The notes under the pieces were generated by a model. The model was not told the DNA's origin, did not search any database, and saw only the letters and a list, made by a program, of their open reading frames with translations. Shown piece after piece: positions 6,570 to 13,599 of a stretch of DNA of 14,313 bases; the first letter of the stretch is position 1; each line of letters begins with the position of its first letter. This DNA comes from DAOTXK01 sp034435395 (lineage in GTDB: Bacteria > Chloroflexota > Anaerolineae > Aggregatilineales > Ch27), in the NCBI GenBank assembly GCA_034435395.1, contig DAOTXK010000137.1, positions 1 through 14,313 of the forward strand. The letters are read 5' to 3'. The translations under genes were made by a program, and so were the position numbers.

Positions 6570-7736
6570 ATGTTGCGCACCACCCCTATTCCACGTTTGA
6601 GCCAGATGATCATGCGGGGGCTTGTCCTGGCGCTGGGGCTAACGATGCTGGTCGGGTTAGCGTCTGCTCAGGAAGGGCCGACGACCCACCTTGTTCAGGA
6701 TGGGGAAACCCTGTCCGAGATTGCCACGATGTATGGCGTCACGGCAGAGGCCATCATCGCCGCCAACGAAATCCTCGATCCGAACACGATTGAATCCGGT
6801 GTTGAGCTGCTCATCCCGGACAGCGGCGGCGGAGAATCACTCATGCTGGGAGCCACGCCCACCCCTGTTCCGGTCAGCGCCTCCACCTATACCGTCCAGC
6901 CTCGCGACACGATTTTTACCATTGCCGCTGCCCTGGGGGTTGACCCCGCCGCGCTGATCGCGGCCAACTTCGGCCCGGACGACGATCCCAATCTGCTGTT
7001 CGCCGGACAGGTGCTGGTCATTCCCGGCGCAGCGCCGCAGGAAGGCATCGGCGGCGGCGGACTGGGCGCCGATCAAACGTATGTCGTCCAGCCGCGCGAT
7101 TCACTCAGCAGCATCGCCGTCGCCTTCGACGTGGCCGTCGAGTCCATCGCCTACGCCAACGGCCTGGAACGGCCTTACGTGCTCATGCCCGGCCAGGTGC
7201 TGGTCATCCCCGGTGACGCGCCTCCCTTCGGGGTCGTCCCGCCCGCTCCCGGCCAGCCCGGCTACCGGGGTCCGGCGGTCAGCCCGGCGGAGGGACAGGG
7301 CGGCGGCGGGCTGCCGGTCGGCGACACCTATGTCGTGCAGCCCCGTGACACGCTGGATACGCTCGCCCAGGTCTTCGACATCGCCGTCGAGTCGCTGATC
7401 TACGCCAACGAGCTGGAGGCCCCTTACGTGATCATGCCCGGCCAGGTGCTGGTCATCCCCGCCGGCGCGCCTCCCTATGGCGTCGTGCCGCCTTTCCCCG
7501 GCCAGCAGCTGCCGGCGGGCCTGATGGAGGGCCAGGGTGGCGGTGGCGCGGGCGGCGCTGACCTGACAGGGGTCAGTCCGCGCGGCGAGGGTGGCGTGTA
7601 CATCGTCCAGGCGGGCGACACGATCCTGAGCATCGCCTTTGCCCTGGATGTCCCGCTGCTGGACTTCCTGCGGGCCAACGCGCGTCTGCTGAACGCGGTG
7701 GAGCTTGAGCCAGGCACCGAACTCGTCATTCCGTGA
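6570..7736 (+). CDS. Exported protein with five LysM domains
   Basis: A 388-residue protein. A signal peptide spans about residues 1-33, with likely cleavage after ASA. Five LysM domains follow at about 39-83, 106-152, 170-214, 253-297 and 343-388. Each starts with a VQxxD/E-type strand (for example TYVVQPRD) and ends in L(V/L)IP. LysM domains bind N-acetylglucosamine-containing glycans such as peptidoglycan. No hydrolase, transglycosylase or peptidase domain is present, so a binding, scaffold or adhesin-like role is most likely. Linkers are rich in Gly and Pro; the third and fourth domains with their linkers are close copies. The last LysM ends exactly at the C-terminus. It is secreted or wall-attached, with no lipobox visible. 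Its stop is 7 bases from the next start, so it is cotranscribed with the glycosyltransferase. Confidence 0.92.
   Translation: MLRTTPIPRLSQMIMRGLVLALGLTMLVGLASAQEGPTTHLVQDGETLSEIATMYGVTAEAIIAANEILDPNTIESGVELLIPDSGGGESLMLGATPTPVPVSASTYTVQPRDTIFTIAAALGVDPAALIAANFGPDDDPNLLFAGQVLVIPGAAPQEGIGGGGLGADQTYVVQPRDSLSSIAVAFDVAVESIAYANGLERPYVLMPGQVLVIPGDAPPFGVVPPAPGQPGYRGPAVSPAEGQGGGGLPVGDTYVVQPRDTLDTLAQVFDIAVESLIYANELEAPYVIMPGQVLVIPAGAPPYGVVPPFPGQQLPAGLMEGQGGGGAGGADLTGVSPRGEGGVYIVQAGDTILSIAFALDVPLLDFLRANARLLNAVELEPGTELVIP
7077..7547 (+). repeat. In-frame tandem duplication inside the LysM gene
   Basis: The segment coding residues 170-247 reappears about 249 bases (83 codons) later, coding 253-326. Both copies carry TYVVQPRD, AVES, a PYV(L/I)MPGQVLVIP stretch, a PP(F/Y)GVVPP linker and EGQGGGG. 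The shared linkers show that domain and linker were copied together; the second linker is slightly shorter. The other three LysM domains are more diverged. Confidence 0.75.
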
Positions 7737-7743
7737 TCGGCAC

Positions 7744-9687
7744 ATGACGGGCGCGCTCAACCGACCGGAGAAATGGCTGGTCGTCAAACTGGCTGACGTC
7801 GGCGACCTGCTGACGATCACGCCGGCCCTGGCGCGGCTGCGTCAGGCCAGGCCGGACGCTACGGTGCACGTCCTGACCACGGCCCACAGCGCTCCCCTCC
7901 TGGCCGGAACCGGGCTGGCGGATGAGGTCATCCTATTTGACAAGTTCGCCTTTGACCGGCCCGGCGAGGCCATCCGACCCTCCCGTCTGCGCGCCGGATG
8001 GAGGCTGTTCCGCCGCCTGCGTCGGGAGCGCTACGACACAGCCCTGATCCTGCACCACCTGACCACCCGCTTCGGCGCGCTCAAATACGCTGCCCTGGCG
8101 CTGTCCACTGGCGCGCCCCGTCGCCTGGGCCTGGATAACGGGCGCGGCTGGTTTCTGAATGAGCAGGTCTACGACGGCGGCTTCGGCGCGCCGCACGAAG
8201 TCGCCTGCTGGCTGCGGGTGGTTGACGCCGCCCTGGGAACTGAACCCTCCGGGCCTTACACCCCTCACGATCATCCACTACAACTGGGCATCTCGCCCGA
8301 AGACAGGGCCTGGGCTGAAAGCGCCCTTCCCCCTCATGCTGCCGGGCCACGGCTGGCCATCCACACCGGCAGCGGCGGTTACTCCAGGGCGCGACGCTGG
8401 TCAGCGGAGTCATTCGCCCGGGTCGCGGACGCTCTCCATGAGCGGCACCACGCCCAGATCGTGGTGGTCGGCGGCCCGGACGATGACGCCGAAACCGCCA
8501 TCGCGGCCATGAATCACCAGCCGGTCAACCTGGTCAGCCAGACCACACTCGGTCAGTTGGGCGCTGTGCTGGCCTCCTGTGAGGCTTTCATCGGCGCGGA
8601 CAGCGGCGTGATGCATCTGGCCGCGGCGGCGGGCACAAGAGTCGTCGCCATCTTCGGACCCAGCAACCCCGCTGCCTGGGCCCCCTGGACGGATCGGGCG
8701 GCGGTGGTGCGTAGCGCCCCCCTGTGCAGCCCGTGCAGCTACGTCCTGCGGACTGTCGGGCAGCGAGAGGGTTGCCCGGCGCGGACATGTATGCGTATGG
8801 TCACGCCGGAGGACGTGATCGCAGCGGTGGAGGCGCTGCTCCGCCAGGACAGCGAATCACCTTTCGCGACGGTGAAGGCGGACGCCGCCCCGACCGCCCT
8901 GACGGCGAACCGCGTCCGCATCCTCGGCGTGCCCATCGCCCCGATCACCTGGGATGACCTGAGAAACATCCTGGCCGAATGGATCGCAGGAGACCGACCC
9001 CATCAGATTTGCACGACCAATCCGGAGTTCCTGATGGTCGCCCAGCGCGACGTTCACTTCTACACCATCCTGAACCGGGCCGATCTCTGCGTGGCGGACG
9101 GGATCGGGCTGCTGTGGGCGGCGCGCTGGCTGGGGTCGCCGCTGCCAGACCGCATCACCGGCTCGGATGGGCTGCCCCTGATCGCCGGCTGGGCCGCCGA
9201 GGCAGGCTGGAAGCTGTTCCTGCTGGGGGCGGCGGAAGGGGTGGCGACCAGAGCCGCCGATATCCTGCGGGAGCGGTTTCCGGGCCTGCGGATCGTCGGT
9301 GCCTATGCTGGCAGCCCCGCCCCGGCAGAAGAGGACGCCATCGTGGCCATGGTCAACGCCAGCGGGGCGGACTTGCTGTTCGTGGCCTACGGCGCGCCCC
9401 GGCAGGATAAATGGATCGCCCGCAACCTGCCGCGCCTCCGGGTCAAAGTGGCGATGGGCATCGGCGGATCGCTGGACTTCCTCGTCGGCGTGCAAAGGCG
9501 CGCGCCCAGGGGGTGGCAGCGCCTGGGCCTGGAATGGCTGTACCGCCTGATCCGGGAACCGTGGCGCTGGAGGCGGATGACGCGCCTGCCGCGCTTCGTG
9601 CTGGCGGTCTTGCGGCGCGGCGCGCGCGGACCGGCACGGTTTGAGGGGCCAGGGAGTGAAACCGCAAAACCATTCCATATCGGATGA
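7744..9687 (+). CDS. Two-domain glycosyltransferase: GT9 (heptosyltransferase-like) fused to WecG/TagA/CpsF (GT26)
   Basis: A 647-residue protein carrying two complete glycosyltransferase units. Residues about 8-365 match GT9 (ADP-heptose:LPS heptosyltransferase family): KLADVGDLL (15-23), the donor-side IHTGSGG (206-212), GADSGVMHLA (284-293) and FGPSNP (304-309), then four Cys (328, 331, 344, 349) as in many GT9 proteins. Residues about 388-625 match WecG/TagA/CpsF: TTNPEFL (424-430), the acidic ADGIG (451-455), RITGSDGLPL (470-479), YGAPRQDKWI (549-558), GIGGSLDFLVG (572-582) and the basic EWLYRLIREP tail (597-606). TagA and WecG add ManNAc or ManNAcA to a lipid-linked sugar. The fusion suggests two sugar additions on one envelope glycan at the membrane. 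The start at 7744 is chosen because the TTG at 7705 lies within the LysM gene; its ribosome site is weak, consistent with coupling to that gene. Confidence 0.93.
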   Translation: MTGALNRPEKWLVVKLADVGDLLTITPALARLRQARPDATVHVLTTAHSAPLLAGTGLADEVILFDKFAFDRPGEAIRPSRLRAGWRLFRRLRRERYDTALILHHLTTRFGALKYAALALSTGAPRRLGLDNGRGWFLNEQVYDGGFGAPHEVACWLRVVDAALGTEPSGPYTPHDHPLQLGISPEDRAWAESALPPHAAGPRLAIHTGSGGYSRARRWSAESFARVADALHERHHAQIVVVGGPDDDAETAIAAMNHQPVNLVSQTTLGQLGAVLASCEAFIGADSGVMHLAAAAGTRVVAIFGPSNPAAWAPWTDRAAVVRSAPLCSPCSYVLRTVGQREGCPARTCMRMVTPEDVIAAVEALLRQDSESPFATVKADAAPTALTANRVRILGVPIAPITWDDLRNILAEWIAGDRPHQICTTNPEFLMVAQRDVHFYTILNRADLCVADGIGLLWAARWLGSPLPDRITGSDGLPLIAGWAAEAGWKLFLLGAAEGVATRAADILRERFPGLRIVGAYAGSPAPAEEDAIVAMVNASGADLLFVAYGAPRQDKWIARNLPRLRVKVAMGIGGSLDFLVGVQRRAPRGWQRLGLEWLYRLIREPWRWRRMTRLPRFVLAVLRRGARGPARFEGPGSETAKPFHIG

Positions 9688-9693
9688 CGAAAA

Positions 9694-9702
9694 TGGTATA
9701 CT
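9694..9702 (+). promoter_or_regulatory. Extended -10 promoter of the restriction-modification genes
   Basis: TGGTATACT combines a TGn extension with a -10 hexamer matching five of six bases. It starts 7 bases after the glycosyltransferase stop codon. No good -35 lies 16-18 bases upstream, as is usual for extended -10 promoters. Transcription would start near 9709, leaving a leader of only about 25 bases. Confidence 0.5.
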
Positions 9703-9720
9703 TCTAACGGCAAACAAGAA

Positions 9721-9726
9721 AGGTGA
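9721..9726 (+). promoter_or_regulatory. Ribosome binding site deciding the nuclease start
   Basis: AGGTGA, a good match to the anti-Shine-Dalgarno end, lies 5 bases before a TTG at 9732. The GTG at 9723 is inside this site and has no room for its own. TTG 9732 is therefore preferred; the next option is the ATG at 9804. Confidence 0.4.
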
Positions 9727-9731
9727 CTGAT

Positions 9732-10592
9732 TTGACTCTCCCGTGCCAACATCCAGAGGATGTCGTCGAGCAGGTTCAGCCCACGATTGACCTGCTGAGC
9801 AACATGGACGAGTTGCATCCAGACGTGTTGCTCCAACACAGAATACAGCCAACTGACTATAAGGATGGTTTGGTATTTCGATCAGCCATAGAGAGCATTC
9901 GTGGCACATTCATAGCTTCTTCAACAACCAGTCGCGAAGGGCTTGTACGTAACATACTTGAGGACTTGCGAACTCAAAACCGCATAATCGATTACGAACA
10001 GAGTGGAAGCAGCAGTCGCTATGACTTCACCGTCAAAATCAAGCCGGACTATTTTGCCGCCATAGAGGTTAAAGGCGGTGAAGGTAACAGCATAAACATC
10101 TCGGAACGCCCACTGTGGGCCAAAGAATTCGGGGTCTGGAGTCACCTGGACGGTGCCATTGTAAACCAACCGGCCCATGGGGCGCACTCCGTTATCAATC
10201 GTTTGACTAACGAGCTGGTGAGGCGTCACAAGTTAGTAGATGTCTTGTTTTTCAAAGACTTACTCTGCGGAACACGAACACGCCCTTGCCCTAAATACCC
10301 AGGTCAGGAGGCCACCGCTGGCTTACATACGGCACCAGACGTGTTCTTATTTCCACAACGTATTCCCAGCGCCGATGACCCAGAGCCAGCCGTCCACACT
10401 TTAGAAACGCTGAAACTTCCAGGACTTGTTCTGGAGTTATTCGGCATACCTGCTGAACATCACAGCAGCCATGTTTGGAAAGTGCATGTGGCAGTCATTG
10501 CGGATGGAAATGGCCGACTAAAGCGCAAAGTTCAAATCTGGCACAAAGGAAGAATTGTAGACGAGAGCATTTCTCGTTCGTGGAGATCATAG
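9732..10592 (+). CDS. Putative Type II restriction endonuclease (PD-(D/E)XK fold)
   Basis: I do not recognise a named enzyme. The 286-residue protein carries a PD-(D/E)XK nuclease core: an upstream Glu in ILEDL (E77), D98 in SRYDF, and E112-V-K114 in AAIEVKGG, the spacing usual for metal-dependent restriction nucleases. Downstream are a Trp-rich stretch (about 128-137), a basic region with two Cys in CGTRTRPCP (179-187), and a C-terminal part that may bind DNA. No helicase, ATPase or HNH motif is present. Its function is inferred mainly from the adjacent DNA methyltransferase gene, which starts 11 bases after this stop. Cutting site and cleavage pattern cannot be read from sequence. It could also be another defence or modification-dependent nuclease. 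Low GC and a private promoter suggest acquisition by transfer. The start codon is uncertain (TTG 9732, GTG 9723 or ATG 9804). Confidence 0.72.
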   Translation: MTLPCQHPEDVVEQVQPTIDLLSNMDELHPDVLLQHRIQPTDYKDGLVFRSAIESIRGTFIASSTTSREGLVRNILEDLRTQNRIIDYEQSGSSSRYDFTVKIKPDYFAAIEVKGGEGNSINISERPLWAKEFGVWSHLDGAIVNQPAHGAHSVINRLTNELVRRHKLVDVLFFKDLLCGTRTRPCPKYPGQEATAGLHTAPDVFLFPQRIPSADDPEPAVHTLETLKLPGLVLELFGIPAEHHSSHVWKVHVAVIADGNGRLKRKVQIWHKGRIVDESISRSWRS

Positions 10593-10595
10593 GAG
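10591..10595 (+). promoter_or_regulatory. Ribosome binding site deciding the methyltransferase start
   Basis: AGGAG overlaps the last two bases of the nuclease stop codon and lies 8 bases before an in-frame TTG at 10604. The ATG at 10616 is 20 bases away, too far for this site. TTG is therefore the likely start, adding four residues. Confidence 0.45.
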
Positions 10596-10603
10596 CAGCT
10601 GTT

Positions 10604-11776
10604 TTGTCTGGAAAGATGGAAGAGACTCGACAACTTCCTTTGTTTGAATACGAGGAACCGATCAAGGAATTGGATGCGAGTCTGTGGCGTGGTTCCTTCA
10701 ATGGCAGAGAAAGCACGTTGCAGCAACTATCCCCCTATGTCGGCAAAATGAAATCAGGCATGGCTAAAGTGCTGATTAGCCTGTATTCAAGCCCGGGAGG
10801 TACCATACTCGATCCCTTTTCAGGATCAGGGGTCGTTCCTCTCGAAGCTGTATTGGCGAAGCGTCACGCCTTAGCCAATGATCTGAATCCTTATGCTTAC
10901 ACGCTTACCCGCGGAAAACTGGAAGCCCCAGGCAGCAAAAAAGCAGCAGTTCAAGCAGCCGAAAATCTTCTTGACGCAGTAGAGGAAATGGCTCCAAATA
11001 TAGACCTGAGTCTCATACCTGACTGGGTACAGGAATTTTTTCATCCCGATACCCTGCGCGAGACTTATACTGCATTCCAAATATTAGAGGAAAAACAAAA
11101 CTACTTTCTGACTGCTTGCCTGCTAGGCATTTTACATCACGTGCGCCCAGGCTTCCTTTCGTATCCTGCCAGCCACCTTGTCCCCTATTTGCGAAGGTCG
11201 AAATATCCCCCGGATGTCTTTCCCGAAATGTATACGTATCGCGACCTGCGCTCGCGATTGTTGGCGAAAGTCAACAGAGCCTACCGGCGTCCCATGCTCC
11301 CACTGGATTGGCAAGACCGTAAATACCAGGTGTGGCAAACGAACTCCATGAGATTGCCCATTGAGGAAGAATCCGTGGACGCAATCATCTCCAGTCCTCC
11401 TTATTTTGGCGCACTGGATTACGCCCGTGACAACAGGCTGCGTTTGTGGTTCTTAGGCTATCCGGACTGGAAACAAATAGAGGCATCATTAACAGCAAAC
11501 AAAAAAGTGTATTTGCCACAAATGGCCACATGCCTGTCAGAGATGAACCGTGTATTAAAGCCCTGCGGCTATTGTGTGCTCGTACTCGGCGACGTTGAGC
11601 GCGACGGAAAAACGAGGCGAACAGCAGAAATCCTCGCGGACTTGGCAGTCCAAGTAACAGAAAGACAATTTAAGATTGAAACTATTTATGATGATCGGAT
11701 TCCAGACGAACGGCGCTCGCGTAGGCGAACCAGGACAACCAAGTTCGAACGCATTCTCGTAATGCGCAAATACTAG
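10604..11776 (+). CDS. Amino-type DNA methyltransferase (N4-cytosine or N6-adenine) of a restriction-modification pair
   Basis: A 390-residue SAM-dependent DNA methyltransferase that should protect host sites from the nuclease encoded just upstream. The SAM-binding motif is TILDPFSGSG (67-76), followed by NDLNP (92-96). The catalytic motif is SSPPYFG (263-269), followed by DYARDNRLRLWFLGY (272-286). SPPY rather than DPPY is more usual for N4-cytosine enzymes but does not exclude N6-adenine. The SAM motif precedes the catalytic motif with about 187 residues between, an alpha-like order; that middle part (97-260) is the likely target-recognition region. C-terminal strands include VLVLGDVE (325-332) and FERILVM, and a basic cluster RRSRRRTR (370-377) lies near the end. 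It may start at TTG 10604 or ATG 10616. It is probably cotranscribed with the nuclease. The stop is followed by 45 bases without a clear hairpin before the convergent YjbQ gene. Confidence 0.88.
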   Translation: MSGKMEETRQLPLFEYEEPIKELDASLWRGSFNGRESTLQQLSPYVGKMKSGMAKVLISLYSSPGGTILDPFSGSGVVPLEAVLAKRHALANDLNPYAYTLTRGKLEAPGSKKAAVQAAENLLDAVEEMAPNIDLSLIPDWVQEFFHPDTLRETYTAFQILEEKQNYFLTACLLGILHHVRPGFLSYPASHLVPYLRRSKYPPDVFPEMYTYRDLRSRLLAKVNRAYRRPMLPLDWQDRKYQVWQTNSMRLPIEEESVDAIISSPPYFGALDYARDNRLRLWFLGYPDWKQIEASLTANKKVYLPQMATCLSEMNRVLKPCGYCVLVLGDVERDGKTRRTAEILADLAVQVTERQFKIETIYDDRIPDERRSRRRTRTTKFERILVMRKY

Positions 11777-11821
11777 AAATATATTAGCGGAGCAGCGACA
11801 CGTACACTTCGCCCCACTGTG

Positions 11822-12253
11822 TCACCCTGCTTGCCTCTCCCCCATCACTTGGACGATCACCCGGCGCGAGCGCCCGCGATTGTCGAAATCCACGAAGATG
11901 ATCTGCTGCCAGGTGCCCAGCAGCAGCGACCGCTCGGCAAACGGCACGGTCAGCGACGGCCCCAGCAGCGCCGCGCGGATGTGACTGTGCCCATTGCCGT
12001 CGCCCCAGCGGGCGTTGTGCGCGTAGGGCCGCCGGGGATCGGCGATCTCGTCAAACAGCCGTTGAAAATCGCGGAGCGCGCCGTCTTCGTACTCGATGGT
12101 CGTCACCGCGCAGGTCGAGCCGGGGCAGAACACCGTCACGATGCCGCCATCGAAAGCGCTCTCCTGGACGACCTGCGCCACTTCGTGGGTGATGTCGATC
12201 ATCTGGGCGTTGCCGCGCGTCTGAAAGTTCAGGGTCGCCGTATGGATGCCCAT
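11822..12253 (-). CDS. YjbQ/UPF0047 family protein
   Basis: A 143-residue single-domain protein, full length for UPF0047. The family motifs are complete: VFCPGSTCAVTTIEYEDG (41-58), the His-rich DGNGHSHIRAALLGPS (85-100), LTVPF (101-105), LLGTWQQI (111-118) and a final V..GE. Family members have been linked to weak thiamine-phosphate synthase activity and carry the matching database name, but their physiological role is not settled. No thiamine genes are nearby. AAGGAG lies 8 bases before the ATG at 12253. It is cytosolic with no membrane segment. It is divergent from the dehydrogenase gene across a long intergenic region and convergent with the methyltransferase gene; its GC matches the chromosome, marking the right edge of the low-GC island. 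Confidence 0.93.
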   Translation of the reverse strand: MGIHTATLNFQTRGNAQMIDITHEVAQVVQESAFDGGIVTVFCPGSTCAVTTIEYEDGALRDFQRLFDEIADPRRPYAHNARWGDGNGHSHIRAALLGPSLTVPFAERSLLLGTWQQIIFVDFDNRGRSRRVIVQVMGERQAG

Positions 12254-12442
12254 CGCCTGTCTCCTTCACGGAACCGAACATGAGCCGAGTTTACCACAGG
12301 CGGGAATGGTCGCGATCTAACGCACCTCCCATCCCCAATACTTGCCGCTGATGCCCGCCCTGGTCGATGGCCCTTCCGGAATTTCGCTGGGCGCGGATGC
12401 CGCGAAGGCGGGACGGTCGGACAGGGCAGTTGGCCTCCTCGC

Positions 12443-12473
12443 TTGTGCAGCCACCCCTTACGAACAATAATAT
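12443..12473 (+). promoter_or_regulatory. Candidate promoter of the dehydrogenase gene
   Basis: TTGTGC (12443-12448) with overlapping -10 choices AATAAT (12466-12471, 17-base spacer) or TAATAT (12468-12473, 19-base spacer). It is the most AT-rich spot in this intergenic region. The leader would be about 140 bases long, long enough for regulation in the RNA. Confidence 0.35.
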
Positions 12474-12528
12474 GGAGCTACCGCCACACCTGACCGGCAT
12501 TCCCAGATACGACAGGTAAGGAACCCTG

Positions 12529-12576
12529 ATGGTCAACACCTTCATCGAAGAACCGGCATGGGACGAGCCGCGTTGA
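12529..12576 (+). CDS. Possible 15-residue leader ORF
   Basis: ATG to TGA coding MVNTFIEEPAWDEPR. TAAGGAA lies about 5-6 bases before the ATG as a ribosome site, and an in-frame TAA sits 12 bases upstream, so it is a closed unit. It lies between the candidate promoter and the dehydrogenase start, 41 bases before that ATG. Its role, if any, might be translational control of the dehydrogenase. No run of one amino acid typical of attenuators is present. It is short enough to occur by chance. Confidence 0.2.
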   Translation: MVNTFIEEPAWDEPR

Positions 12577-12617
12577 GGGTGCATTGATGGGCATCACATC
12601 ATCCAAAGGAGAAAAAG

Positions 12618-13505
12618 ATGCCAACCGTAGGATATATCGGCCTGGGATTGATGGGCGCGTCCATGGCCCGCAACCTGATGAAAGCCGGGCATCAACTGGT
12701 GGTCCATAACCGGAGCCGGGCCATCGTCGATCAACTGGCCTCGGAGGGCGCAACCCCAGCCTTCACACCAAAAGAGGTGGCCCAGCAGGTGGAGGTGGTG
12801 TTCACCAACCTGCCGGACTCGCCGGATGTGGAAAAAGTTGTGCTGGGGCCGGACGGCATCATCGAAGGGGCCCACCAGGGCCTGATCTTCGTGGACAACA
12901 GCACCATCAAACCGGAGACCGCCCGACACATCGCGGGGGCGCTGGACCAGGTTGGCGTGCCGGCGCTGGACGCCCCGGTCAGCGGCGGCGACATCGGCGC
13001 CCGGCAGGGCACGCTGACCATCATGGTGGGCGGGCCGGAAGAGGCTTTCCGCGCCGTGCTGCCGCTCTTGGAGGCGATGGGTAAAACCATCACCTACATC
13101 GGCGAGAGTGGCGCCGGCCAGGTCTGCAAGGCGGCGAACCAGATCATGGTGGCGGCCCAGATGGCCGGCATGGCCGAGGCCCTGGTTTTGGCCCAGAAGA
13201 CCGGCGTTGACCCCCGGCGGGTGGTGCAGGCCATCAGTAAGGGCGCGGCGCAGTGCTGGGCGCTGGACACCAAGCCGGAACGGATCTTCCGGCGTGAGCT
13301 GGGCCCCGGCTTCAAGGCATATATGCAGCTCAAGGACATCAACATCGTGCTGGATACCGGCCATGCCTATGGCGTGCCGCTGCCGGTGACGGCGGTGATC
13401 CAGCAGCTCTATCGGGCCATGCTGGTGGCGGGGGATGGCGAACTGGATAACAGCGCCCTCATTACCGTCTACGAGGCCCTGGCCGGGACGACAGTGGGCG
13501 GATGA
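12618..13505 (+). CDS. 3-hydroxyisobutyrate-dehydrogenase family, probably 2-hydroxy-3-oxopropionate reductase
   Basis: A 295-residue NAD(P)-dependent beta-hydroxyacid dehydrogenase of normal length. The dinucleotide-binding loop is GYIGLGLMGASMARNL (5-20), with N31-R32-S33 after the second strand hinting at NADPH use. The substrate motif is DAPVSGGDIGARQGTL (118-133). The catalytic Lys is K171 in GAGQVCKAANQ, with N174 beside it, and K239 lies in LKD. The C-terminal ELDNSAL (275-281) resembles the end of E. coli GarR, which reduces tartronate semialdehyde to glycerate, so that reaction is favoured over 3-hydroxyisobutyrate oxidation; succinic semialdehyde or related substrates remain possible. 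The ribosome site AAAGGAG lies 6 bases before the ATG and is the strongest in the window. No other glycerate or glyoxylate gene is adjacent. Cytosolic. Confidence 0.92.
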   Translation: MPTVGYIGLGLMGASMARNLMKAGHQLVVHNRSRAIVDQLASEGATPAFTPKEVAQQVEVVFTNLPDSPDVEKVVLGPDGIIEGAHQGLIFVDNSTIKPETARHIAGALDQVGVPALDAPVSGGDIGARQGTLTIMVGGPEEAFRAVLPLLEAMGKTITYIGESGAGQVCKAANQIMVAAQMAGMAEALVLAQKTGVDPRRVVQAISKGAAQCWALDTKPERIFRRELGPGFKAYMQLKDINIVLDTGHAYGVPLPVTAVIQQLYRAMLVAGDGELDNSALITVYEALAGTTVGG

Positions 13506-13599
13506 ACTCCCCCTCTGGCTGGAGCGTGCGGCGGCGCCCCCTCCTCCGTGTCTCGAACCGGACATCTCCGTCCCCTGTCCGTGAGCTGGCGGTGCCCGA

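Larger units (their letters stand above)
9688..11821. other. Low-GC accessory island holding the restriction-modification pair
   Basis: Base composition falls sharply just after the glycosyltransferase stop and recovers at the YjbQ gene. Hand counts of 60-base rows give 47% GC (9901-9960) and 52% (10921-10980), against 75% (9481-9540) and 80% (12961-13020). Codon choice shifts to A/T-ending codons. No integrase, transposase, tRNA or flanking repeat was found, so the route of entry is unknown. Confidence 0.6.
12254..12617. other. 364-base divergent intergenic region
   Basis: This is the only stretch over 300 bases without a confident gene. It should hold the promoters of the YjbQ gene (minus) and the dehydrogenase (plus). 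Visible in it are a small GC hairpin CGCGG-ATG-CCGCG (12392-12404), a candidate plus-strand promoter (12443-12473) and a 15-codon ORF (12529-12576). For the minus side only a weak TAAACT -10 with a TGG extension (12288-12296) was found. No tRNA, known riboswitch core or gene remnant was recognised. Confidence 0.6.

Noticed and set aside
8857..9909. A 350-codon minus-strand frame across the WecG/TagA domain into the nuclease gene
   Set aside because: It crosses the composition border and the restriction-modification promoter, and has no recognisable domain.
10475..10603. ATG at 10475 as start of the methyltransferase, overlapping the nuclease gene by over 100 bases
   Set aside because: The extra residues resemble no methyltransferase N-terminus, and a ribosome site is correctly placed for TTG 10604.
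9688..11821. A transposon or integrated element carrying the restriction-modification genes
   Set aside because: I found no transposase, integrase, tRNA, inverted ends or target duplication at the borders; only composition suggests transfer.
11797..11823. GACAC / GTGTC as a terminator between the methyltransferase and YjbQ genes
   Set aside because: Only five pairs with a 17-base loop, no T-run, and it overlaps the YjbQ stop codon.
13559..13581. CGGACA / TGTCCG hairpin after the dehydrogenase gene as a terminator
   Set aside because: Six pairs with an 11-base loop and no T-run on either strand; too weak to annotate.
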